A stretch of 64,000 nt of DNA from Haematococcus lacustris (taxonomy: Eukaryota > Chlorophyta > Chlorophyceae > Chlamydomonadales > Haematococcaceae), in assembly GCA_030144725.1 (NCBI GenBank), contig JASKMD010000021.1:2377768-2441767 (forward strand), read 5' to 3'. The notes under the pieces were generated by a model. The model saw only the letters and a program-made list of their open reading frames with translations. It had not been told where the DNA came from and did not search any database. Shown in pieces: positions 22,270 to 31,621 of this stretch (position 1 is its first letter; each line of letters opens with the position of its first letter). Position numbers and translations under genes: made by a program.

Positions 22270-22624
22270 GCATGCAGGTGGGGCTTGATGAGCCGCGCAT
22301 CATGTCCCTGGACGATGCCCTGGAGTATATCAATGATGACGAGCTTGTGGAGGTGAGCAGGGGCTGGTGGGCAGGCAGGAAGCGTGAGGGAGGCAGACAA
22401 GATCAGAGGTGCTGAGGTAGCATGCGGCAAGGAATGCAGGCTACCAATTGCGGCCTCATCCACTGTGGGGTGGGGTGGGTGTTGTGCGTAGCAGAGCTGA
22501 GCTGGTTGAATAAGAGCAGCAGGGCATCATGGCATTGTGGCGGCTGCTGTGGTTGCAGGTCACACCAAAGAGCGTGCGCATCCGCAAGGATCCCTCCAAG
22601 GCCGGCCGCGGCCGCCGGCAATGA
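14639..22624 (+). CDS. typA: Chloroplast translational GTPase TypA/BipA, 18 exons
   Basis: Exons: 14639-14711, 14778-14903, 14985-15124, 15349-15520, 15800-15914, 16244-16319, 16643-16735, 16928-17071, 17232-17279, 17675-17764, 18799-18954, 19349-19510, 20009-20152, 20358-20456, 20788-20898, 21487-21633, 22278-22352 and 22559-22624. All phases agree and give 678 aa, the usual plastid TypA length. About 70 Ala/Arg/Val-rich residues look like a transit peptide. G1 AHVDHGKTT is at 89-97, G3 DTPGH at 151-155 and NKID at 205-208, followed by EF-Tu domain 2, the EF-G-like domains and the TypA C-terminal domain ending in IRIRK-type residues. TypA binds ribosomes in a GTP-dependent way and supports plastid ribosome assembly and stress tolerance (Arabidopsis SVR3 is the plant relative). 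The intron after 16319 has a GC donor. The first two exons are the least certain because they rest on phase and splice consensus alone. Confidence 0.95.
16744..16906. repeat. CCTGCCTGCCCG minisatellite in a typA intron
   Basis: CCTGCCTGCCCG-type units give way to CCTG repeats. The array fills most of the intron between 16735 and 16928. Confidence 0.9.
18448..18533 (+). tRNA. trnG-GCC: tRNA-Gly(GCC) with a 15-base intron, inside a typA intron
   Basis: The acceptor stem GCGCACG (18448-18454) pairs with CGTGCGC (18526-18532), with discriminator A at 18533 and no encoded CCA. The A box TGGTCTAGTGG is a perfect match. The anticodon stem CCACC/GGTGG encloses a loop with anticodon GCC. A 15-base intron follows the base after the anticodon, the canonical position for nuclear tRNA introns. 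The T arm is CCGAG-TTCGATT-CTCGG and supplies the B box. Removing the intron leaves 71 bases, the standard tRNA-Gly length. A TTTT run right after it would terminate RNA polymerase III. It lies in the 1034-base intron 17765-18798 of typA, on the same strand. Confidence 0.93.
21376..21501 (+). repeat. Tandem duplication of a typA splice acceptor
   Basis: A 64-base unit, made of intron end, CTGCAG acceptor and the first bases of exon 16 (GACCGTGGCCAGCTG), occurs twice. The coding exon must use the second acceptor (exon start 21487). The first (21423) would add 64 bases and shift the frame. Confidence 0.85.
22229..22268. repeat. (TG)n microsatellite in a typA intron
   Basis: About 19 TG repeats lie just before the acceptor of exon 17. 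Confidence 0.95.
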
Positions 22625-24128
22625 GCAACTCCCCAGCCACACTGCCATCCCCCTGCTCTCGCAGCCGTCGACGCTCTTGCCCCCCTGCCCCCCTGCCATG
22701 CATGTGCCTGGCGAATAGCAGCTGACACATGCTGGGGGTGGCCTAGTCAAGCAAGTGGTTGGTGGGGTGTGTGAGTGTGGCTTGGCCCTAGCAGCTGCTG
22801 CTGCTGTGCATGCATGCACCTCATCCTGTCAGCATGTTGTCAGTGTTGAGGGTTAAGGCTGGTGCACGTTGCATGGCGGGGGAGGTTTCTGTGGTCGCGC
22901 TGTTTCTTTGTGTTCACTCCTTGACCCTGGCATACAGAGGACATGGTCGCATCAGCTAACCTGCCCCTTGTGGTCACGCTGTGGTCCTCCTCAGTTCATG
23001 CTGCGCTTGTTTGCCAGGTCAGTTGGTGCAGCGAGAAGTGAGAGAGGCCCGAGCGTGGCTGCAAGTGGGGCTTTTCCCCCTGAGGATGTGTATGACCTGC
23101 CTGGGGTGTGCCCCAGCTGGCCAGGCATTGTGTAGTATATGACTGCGGTGGTGACTATCAGGCGTTTTGCCATAACACGGGATTTCGGCTGTGTGTGCAT
23201 GGCAGTCCGAACATACGTGCATGTATGGCAATTGACAGCCCTAGGTGTGGAGTTTGCGTTCAACTGAAAAGTTGATATGGTGAGTCTATTTCCGACCTGT
23301 TCACTGCTATCGGTTTTCATATTTTGCTGTCAGCATGGGTAAGGTCGGCAATATGGTATGAGCTGTGGTAATTGTAGCTTGTGCAAGCCCGATAGATCTC
23401 CCATGTCATACTGCGTTCATTCGCCCATGTTGGACAAAGTCATGCAGTGATGTTCGTGTAAAGTGACTCAACGACATCCGTGGGCATTTGAATGTGTAGA
23501 AGCTAAAGGAACCACGTCGTATGCCATCGATGACCTGTATTGATCTCAGGTGAATCAGTATGCTTAGGAAATGAGCTCCAGCCCTAGCCAGAGCACAAGA
23601 GGTAGGGGGTGGACGAGTGTAGCCCCCAATCTGTGAGGCCCCCTGGTTGCACTTGCCCCGCCCCGCCCCGCCACTGTTACATGCTACTGGGCCAGGTCTG
23701 ACGCGCCGGTCGGTCGCGGCGAAGCCCGCATGAGCAATGCACGCATGAACTTTGAGCTGGCAGAGTTGTCTGTCCGGGCCATATAACCACGTAGCTGAGA
23801 CGCGGCGTCGCTTTTATTACCGGGGTAGGCTTCTGTAAGGTGGGGACACCTGAGTGTCAGCTCCCATCTCTTTTCCTACTTCGTTTGGCTGGGTCGTCGA
23901 AGTCGGCTCGTTCCTATCAAGCAGCGTAGAAGGTCGGAGCAAGGGCAGCTAACTAAGTTCGACGCATGGTGGGCAGTTGCCTGCATCGTTACCAACATTC
24001 GCCCTTGGCCCCCACCCCGCCCAGCCCATCCTATGCTGTCTGCTTATTGGCAGGTGGCAGCCATGTTTAACTGTTCACTAGAGGCGCTGCTACAACACGA
24101 CTCTGTGCGTTCTGTAAACGGGGCAAGT
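22625..24128 (+). other. typA 3' untranslated region and spacer
   Basis: There is no coding signal after the typA stop. The first TGTAA, the chlorophyte polyadenylation signal, is at 23457-23461, implying a 3' UTR of roughly 850 bases, long but usual for such algae. A CCCCG run lies near 23657. Nothing else stands out before the Fanzor fragment at 24129. Confidence 0.45.
23457..23461 (+). terminator. Candidate typA polyadenylation signal TGTAA
   Basis: This is the first TGTAA pentamer downstream of the typA stop. Green algae of this group use TGTAA in place of AATAAA. Position alone supports it. Confidence 0.35.
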
Positions 24129-24330
24129 AGGAACCAACAGGAGCGACGGGTTATCTCACAGCGCGTAACTCACGTCTAGGGCTCACGTCACGGCTGGGGA
24201 CACGAACCTTTATGTTTCTTGTCGCTACCCTTCCGCTTCTTCTTAGCCATCACGCGATGCGCAGTGCGACGGGCGGTGGCCTTTTCTAGCAATTTGGGTT
24301 TCCCGTGAAAAATACACGATTGTGTGAAAG
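24129..24330 (-). pseudogene. Fanzor 5' fragment (exon 1 and part of intron 1)
   Basis: The minus strand contains the Fanzor leader, the complete 43-base first exon (24208-24250, MAKKKRKGSDKKHK, a lysine-rich nuclear-localisation-like start) and about 80 bases of intron 1. Nothing of the later exons follows. The same piece recurs, cut short by the LINE, at 41660-41831 and with its continuation at 50960-51154. Confidence 0.8.
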
Positions 24331-24660
24331 CTCCTGACCCTGCCATGCACCCAATCTGGTCAGATGCCTCCTCCCCAACTGCCACCATACTCTTAGCACA
24401 GATGCAGCCCAATGGCGCTGCAGCTTTCTGTGGTGCATACTGGAATAAGGTCAAACAGTGCTGGCTGGTGGGTGATGTTGAAGCCACCACGCCCTCCTCT
24501 TGCTCCACACATGGCAAGCCTGCTTCCTTGTGGCTACTAGAGCCAGCCTCATGTACCTGGCTCAAGTAACACACAATGGTCGCACATTTCACCTCGGTTG
24601 CTTCCAGCGTGAAGAGCATGCTGCCAAGGTGGTTGCATTCATGGTCACACTATTGCACAC
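24331..24660 (+). pseudogene. AP2-like half-domain fragment
   Basis: The segment encodes DPAMHPIWSDASSPTA, then FCGAYWNKVKQCWLVG. After a frame break it gives HLGCFQREEHAAKVVA, which resembles the YLGxFxxEEEAAxAYD core of AP2/ERF DNA-binding domains. Related pieces lie at 49440-49740 and 50393-50842. The frame is interrupted, so this is a decayed exon or mobile-gene fragment. Confidence 0.5.
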
Positions 24661-24670
24661 AGCACTATGA

Positions 24671-24937
24671 CAGCCCCCTTGTCCCTCAATAGGGCCTCCA
24701 TTTGAGCTGGATCAGTAGTACCCACTAGCAGCCACTAGCGGGATTATACTAGTGGGCAATAGTGACCCGACTCAAATAGTGTTATTGGGCTGTGTGGAGT
24801 ATACCCAGTGCACATGGCACATGAGCCGCCTACCACCTACATTACTGCCTGACCCGTTAGGGCTATTGTGTAGAGTTGGCATGACAAACATGCACTAAGT
24901 GTAAGCTGATGACAGCTCAAAGTGGGGGGGGCACACT
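24671..24937 (-). repeat. Fanzor 3' segment, minus-strand copy E
   Basis: The reverse complement matches the 3' non-coding segment of the full Fanzor element, from just after the stop codon to the GACAAGGGGGCTG terminus. No coding sequence is attached. The terminal hairpin arms read GAGTCGGGTCA and TGATCCAGCTC. The LTR element inserted 28 bases away. Confidence 0.8.
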
Positions 24938-24979
24938 CAGGCGTTCCCAACATGGGGTTGGTAATTGTTACGTGATGAT

Positions 24980-25746
24980 GGGCCTATCCGCGAACTGACG
25001 AGAAAAGTTTTCAAATTTTTCGCCTCAACCGCTACGCTTTTTGGCCGCCCGCACGACTGGCTGCAGCTCTCACTGGTCTGACCCCGAAGTATTCTGTTGT
25101 GCTGTAGCAGCAGCCCGGGGAATGGTTCAGCGCTGCAAATGGTCGAAGTTTAGGGGCCTCACTCGGCAGAGATAACTTTCAAATTTTCTCCTTTTTCTCG
25201 GCCTGGTTTCCCCCGCCGAGAAAAAGGAGTAAATTGAAAATAATCTCTTTCACACACACGGTCACGTGGCCGACCTTTGCGCGCCGTAATAGCCCAGGAG
25301 GGCCTGCTGGGGGAGACAAATGCCCTGGCAGTGGCACCCCTCATAGCTAGAGGGATACAGCCCACGTAGCTGCCGCCGGAGGAAATGCGCCTCCTCAAAT
25401 GGCGGTGCCCGCAAACTCGTGCTGCAGCATGTTGTTGAGGAGCAGCTCAGGCCTCATAGCCCTCATAGCGAATGGTCACCGCGATGTGTGCATGCCCCGC
25501 AGCGCCTCAAATATGAATATGACCATTATGCTTCGGCCCTAATCGCGGTCGCACTTTTTGGCCGCCCGCCTCACTGACTGGAGTTTTCGGGCTTGTGAGC
25601 GCGCATCGCTATTGCGTAGTAACTCGTTTGCCCTTCGCGCTGCTACAGAGCGAGGAAGGACGCCACTCCGAGGCGGTTGGCGCAACCACTACCGAACTAG
25701 AAAATCAAAGAAAATTTGAATTACGAGCCCGTTCGCGGATAGGCCC
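24980..25746. mobile_element. 767-bp DNA transposon in the copy 1 LTR
   Basis: It has perfect 16-bp terminal inverted repeats, GGGCCTATCCGCGAAC at the left and its reverse complement at the right. GAT flanks both sides (24977-24979, 25747-25749), and the empty site is visible in copy 2. It has no transposase frame. It contains a 15-bp perfect hairpin (25188-25202 with 25215-25229) and two copies of CTTTTTGGCCGCCCGC-like sequence. It is non-autonomous and its superfamily is not clear. Confidence 0.9.
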
Positions 25747-26240
25747 GATGTAATGCTGAGGCAATATTCGTAACGCCCCTATGAGAAGTGTGACGTGGTG
25801 CGGTGATCTGAGGCCGGGTTCGATTCCCGGGCAGACTTCCTGACAACGCCCAGTCTGTCATGGAGAACTCTGTCACCGTCACCGGACGTCTCGCAACAGT
25901 TGGTTTCCGACCCATGTTCTGAGTCCGACTGGATCTATTTGCCACGTATCTGCCTGAGGATGAGCGGCAGAGGACGTTCTGGTTGGCGTGTAAGACGCGC
26001 TTGAGTCGGAGCTGGCTGTAGTGCGCCAGTTGTGGAATTGTCGCGAAGCGACGGCTGTGTGTGGGCTCTGAGATGAGCGAAGAGGCTAGAGAGCCTGGAA
26101 ACCAATGGCTAGTGAGCCTTTGTGCGGTACAACCAGTCGGCGGAGGTTGATTCTGCGAGAGCGGTGATGGAGGTGACAGTAGTCGTGATGGCCCAATCGG
26201 CTGCGAAGAAGTTGCGTGACCCAGGAGCGCGAGAGGCCTA

Positions 26241-29200
26241 GTGGTGTTACAATTGTCGTTTGCGCCGACTTGGCTTGGGAGAAGCGATTCTGTGCCTATG
26301 TTTGAAGCCAGATTGGCTATGGCTATGGGTGCACCACTGCACGCTGCTGAGGTACAGCCTGGAAGGCTGCAGCTGCCTTTTCTGTTTGAGGGCCGGCTAG
26401 GTAACAAGCCGTGCAGAGCCATGCTTGACACAGGTGCCATTTGCACCATAATCAGCAAGGAGTGGTTGGAAAGACATGAACGCAATGTTAACCCTGCTGC
26501 ACTGCAAAGGAAGATCATGATGGAACCCCTGAGAGTGCTGACCGCAACCAATCAGCCTGTGGTAATCACTGAACGTCGTTGTGGGCTGCTGGAGGTGCAA
26601 AAAAGCAAGACGACTTGCAATGCAGTGGTCATGCCAGGAATGCTCAAAGGTGTCGACCTGATCCTAGGTGTCGATTGGATGCACGAGCACGATGCAGTGC
26701 TGAAGGTTAAGCACGGGGTGTGCACGCTGTTTGAGGCACTCGGAGAGTCGGGGAAGCCTGTCAACTTGTTCGCACTGCAACCAAAGCACCTGCCTGGGTT
26801 TGCGGCTGTGGCTGCTATGAAAGAGCAATGGGAAAGCGCCGAAATTAAGCTGCTCAGTCCGGGCCAGGTCGTGCGACAACTGCGGAAAGGTTGCAGCAGC
26901 TGGCTGATGCTAGTGAAGCCTGGCGATGCTGGCGACCGGCAGGGCTGGCACCAGGGCAGCTTGGCAGCTGTAGTGGCTGGATGCAGTGAGCAGAACACGA
27001 AGGCTGAGCAGGACCCCGAGCTGGTGCCACAAGGTGTGCTAGATGGGTTGCTATCTGTCAGGTCCCACAAGGTCAGGTAAAATGGCTCGATAAAATGTAC
27101 CGTCACTTTTTGTCGCGTATACTGAACTCCAAGAGGTCAAACCGCGACGCCCCGCTGCGGCGTGCAGCTCCGCAGCTTGGCCTGCGAGGGACGGGCTAAA
27201 GTCAACTTTGCCCCCTCCGCGGTATCCTGGCACCAGTGACTCCTTGCACCCTGACGGTAGTGCACGTGCATACAATAACGCCGCAGCAACGAGCGAGGTA
27301 GAGCGGCCACTAGTCGGTCGGTCGGCGTACCGGGATGGGGTGTCGTCATGCAAATCTGCAGTGCTATTTTTGAGATCGATTTGCTGCTTGTTGCTGCTAC
27401 GTAACCGTCTGGTTTCTGCGCCATAACTTTGAAGTATGCTCATAGCTCCCATTAGAAGCTACTGCAGTGTATAACATCTGCGCTGCGCAGCTTGGGAAGC
27501 TCCTGGAATTACGGTGCGTAGAAGTCTTATTTCTAGGCAGGTTGTGCATCAAACGCCGTGCTGACCTCCTGTAGAGATGCAATCTGTGTGCCCCGAGATT
27601 CTCTTACACTTTTGGTAGCGTTATTCTTAGGATTAGCATCCATAGATCACCCAGACATACCTCCCATGCTCATGTCTAAATTACCCCATCATCTCGCGCT
27701 TACCAGGCTGCGAAAGTGTAAGAGATTGTTCTGGTTCCTCCAAGCTACCACCAGCGTCCATCAGCGGCGCAAATGATGCAGACTGGCGGCCATTGATAGC
27801 GATGGCACCCCGCACTAAGCGTAGTAAGAATAGGAAGGATCGGAAAGCATAGGACAGCAAAGGGAAGCATAGGGAAGCATAAGAAAGCATAGGAAGCTCT
27901 CGTCGTTCATCAGCCCTCTCAATAATGTCGTCGAAGGAGAGACCAGAAAAAAACAATTCCTTCGGACATGCTGCCTGCAGCTCGTAGTATATGCTTTGAT
28001 GTGGTGGAGGAGTAGGGCAATTGCAACGCTTAGGCATGTTGCGAGTGAGCTGCGGCAGCCCGATGCGAGATGCGAGCCACCTGGTCAACCGACATAACCG
28101 CCGGCCCTCGCGCTAGCTCTGTTGTGTACCGTACCTACCAGCACCCGCTTAAAAAAGAACGCCGCATCCATCTACAGTAACCTTGCCAGCTGGACACTTG
28201 GCAAGGGTTGGTGGGCGTCCAGGCCGTGCAGGCCCTTTGATGCAGTAGGCATATCGGGAAGGCTCGCTGATCAAGGCTGTGTAAGCGCGGCATCAAATGG
28301 CTCACGGTACATTTTGCCAAAGAGACCTTGTGGGACCTGACTATCTGAGTATGCTGATGTGTTTGGGGACATGCCACCGGGGTTGCCCCCTGACAGGCCA
28401 GTGGGGCACACAATCAGGACACCACCCGGGGCTGAAGCTCCCTACAAACGTATGTACAAGCTAAGCCCCAGAGAGGAGGCTGAAGTGAAGAAGCAGGTGG
28501 CTGAGCTGCTGGCCAAAGGGTTGATTGAGCCAAGCAGCAGCCCATACGGGGCACCAATCCTGTTTGTGCAAAAGAAAGATGGGAGCCTGAGAATGTGTAT
28601 TGATTACCGCGCCCTCAACAAGCTAACAGTGAGGGACAGGTACCCCCTGCCCAGGATTGATGACCTATTTGACAAGCTGGCTGGCAAAAGGGTGTTTAGC
28701 TCCCTAGACCTGCAGTCTGGGTACCACCAGATCAGGATTACAGAGGAGGATGTGCCTAAGACTGCCTTCTTGACGCCAATGGGCCAGTTCCAGTTCAAGG
28801 TGCTCTGTTTTGGGCTGACCAACGCCCCTGCTACGTTCCAACGGATGATGAATAACGTGTTCAAGCCTTTGATCAATGAGTGTGTGCTGGTGTACATTGA
28901 TGACATTCTGGTGATGAGCAATACCCCTGAAGAGCATGTGCAGCACCTGAGGCAAGTCCTGCAGCTCATGCGAGAAAACAAATTCTACGCCAAACTGGCA
29001 AAGTGCGAGTTCAACAAGACGCAGCTGGCGTTCTTAGGCCACATCGTGGCAGCAAAGGGATTGCTGTCGACCCTGCGAAAGTGCAAGTCGTGAAAGAATG
29101 GCCGACGCCGCGCAACTTAAAAGACCTGCAGGCCTTCCTGGGGCTGGCAAACTACTTCAGGCGGTTCATACCCAACTTCAGCTCTCTGGCTGCGCCGTTG

Positions 29201-31621
29201 ACGAATCTGACCAGCAAGCAAGTGGCTGCTGTGTATGACTGGGAACACTTTGGGGGTAGCGAGCTAGAAGCATTCGATGGCCTTAAAGAGGCGCTATGCT
29301 CTGCTCCTGTGCTGGCTCTGCCTGACTTCAGCAAGCCTTTTGTAGTGTGCACCGATGCGTCGCTAGTAGGCACCGGTGGGGTGCTGATGCAAGATGGCAG
29401 GCCAATTGCTTACACAAGTAAAAAGATGTCCCCAGCTGAGACGCGCTATGCCACTGGAGAGCAGGAGCTGCTGGGTATAATCAGAGCAGTCAGAGAGTGG
29501 AGGTGCTATTTGGATGGAGCGGTTGATGTTACAATCCTGACTGATCACAATCCCCTCATCTACCTGCAAACACAGCCCAATCTGTCGAGGCGGCAGGTCA
29601 GATGGATGGAAGAGTTATCACGCTACAAGTATGAGATCAAATACATACCCGGTGCAACTAATGTGGCTGACCCTATCAGCCGTAATCCCGCTCTGGCCAA
29701 TGAGGTGGCGCTTACATGCTCATCATCACCACACAATGTTGACTCTGAAGACGCCATGACTGTGATCATGACGCTAAGCTCCCGGGCTGAAGGGCTGATC
29801 TACGCCATCACTACACGCCGCACTGCTGCCCGGCTGCGAGAGAGTGCTGAGCTGGGGCAGGTGGCTGCCCGGGAGGCTGCCCAAAGAGCAGGCCAATTGG
29901 CCCCACCTGATGATTTGGCTGCTGCCCATACGCCTGGCCAGGCAAGAATGACAAGTGCACATCAAAAGGGGGCGCAGCCAGGTGGGGGGGAAGCCCTGCG
30001 GCAGCAACAACAAACAACAGAGTCACAAAACAAATCAAACAAACAAGGTGGTGACGAGCAGTCCACAACTGAGTCGGGTCCCTTAACCCTAATGCAGGCA
30101 ATCAAACAAGCCTATGCGGCTGACACACGCTTTGCTGATGAGGCCTTCACATCGCAGCTGTACCAGCATGAGGGGCTGTGGCTGACTGAGTGGGGCAGAG
30201 TGGTGGTTCCTGATGACGCTGCGCTGCGGAAGAAAGTGATATACACCATGCATGACACCAGGTCTGCTGGTCACCTGGGTATGACGAAGACCCTAGAGCA
30301 GGTGACGCGCTGGTTTACATGGCCCGGTGTTTCAGAGAATGTGAAGAGCTACGTGCGCAGCTGCCACTCGTGCCAAGTGAACAAGTCAAGTGCCAAGAAG
30401 CCTGCTGGCCTGCTGCAGCCGCTGCCCATACCTGAGAGACCGTGGGACAGCGTATCAATGGACCTCATAGTGAAGCTACCTGCAAGTGGGCCCAACAAGT
30501 ATGACTCAATACTAGTGTTTGTGGACAGACTAACAAAGATGGTACACCTGGTGAAGACTTGGGAGAGCATGACTGCCACACAGTATGCAAAGCTGTTCCT
30601 TGAGCATGTGTTCCGGCTGCATGGGATGCCGAGGAGTGTGGTCAGTGACAGAGGACCCCAGTTCCACAACAAGTTCTGGGCTGAGGTGACCAAGCTGCTC
30701 CAGGTCCAGGTGAACCTATCCAGCGCCTACCACCCTGAAACAGATGGCCAAACAGAGCGTGTTAACCGGGTAATCGAAGAAATGCTAAGGCACTTCATCA
30801 GGCCTGACCAGCGGGACTGGGCGGAGTACTTACCTCTGGTGGAGTTCGCCATCAACAATGCCTGGCAGGAGTCGGTCCGCAGTACGCCCTTCTACCTGAA
30901 TTATGGCTATCATCCGCGGCTGGCTGAGCTGCTCGACCTGCCACAGAAGGTGCCGCAGGCGCATGGTTTTGTGAAGGGCATGAAGACAGCGGTTGAGCAG
31001 GCGAGGCAGTGCCTAGCGCGGGCGCAGAAGCGCATGAAGTCATATCAGGATAACAAACGGCGTGAAGTACTTTACCTGCCTGGTGACATGGTGCTGCTGA
31101 GCACACAGAACATGAGGGGTAAGGCTAACCAGCCTGGAGTCCGTAAGCTGAAGCCTCGCTATGTTGGTCCATTCAGTGTGCAGTACATGGTGGGCAAGGC
31201 AGCGGTGAAGCTGTGGCTGCCAGATGAGTGGTCTCGACTCCACAACGTGTTTCATGTGTCCTTGGTGAAGCCCTATCGCACAGATGCTTCAGAGGCAGTG
31301 CCTGGGCTGGCTGGACCACCTCCTGTGCAGTGGCTAGATGGAGAGCCCCAATACACAGTGGAGAAGGTGGTGGGCCACAGGCTGGAGCCCAGCAAAGGCA
31401 AGCGCAAGGGCAAGAGTAAGAAGAGACGGCTTGAGTTCCTGGTCAAGTGGCAAGGACACGGTGACGAGCATGACACATGGGAGTTGAGCACACAGCTGGT
31501 GGGCTGCCAAGAGCTGATGGCCAGGTACATGGCAGAGCACAACCTGGGTGCCGAGGCTGAGGAGGCGGCTGATGGCGAGGCTGAAGCTCAGGATGATGTT
31601 GAGGCTGAGGCCCAGGCCTGA
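26241..31621 (+). pseudogene. Pol polyprotein of LTR element copy 1, interrupted
   Basis: The protease part (26241-27056, with active-site DTGA) runs into the 1285-bp insert and stops. Reverse transcriptase resumes at 28347 with the YIDD box. The -1 frame junction (AAAGGGA, 29054-29060) precedes RNase H, integrase and chromodomain, ending with TGA at 31618-31620. I found a single coding difference from copy 2, in VPQGVL versus VPQAVL. The insert prevents a continuous product. Confidence 0.85.
27057..28341. mobile_element. 1285-bp DNA transposon in copy 1 pol
   Basis: It has perfect 18-bp terminal inverted repeats, GTCAGGTCCCACAAGGTC and its reverse complement, with imperfect homology continuing inward (AAAATGTACCGT). 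TATCT is duplicated at 27052-27056 and 28342-28346, and the empty site is present in copy 2. No transposase-like frame is visible, so it is non-autonomous. A 5-bp duplication with these ends does not match a superfamily I can name with confidence. Confidence 0.9.

Noticed and set aside
24129..24937. A single minus-strand Fanzor element with both ends
   Set aside because: The 5' piece lies on the wrong side of the 3' piece for one minus-strand element, and AP2-like sequence separates them, so these are separate or rearranged fragments.
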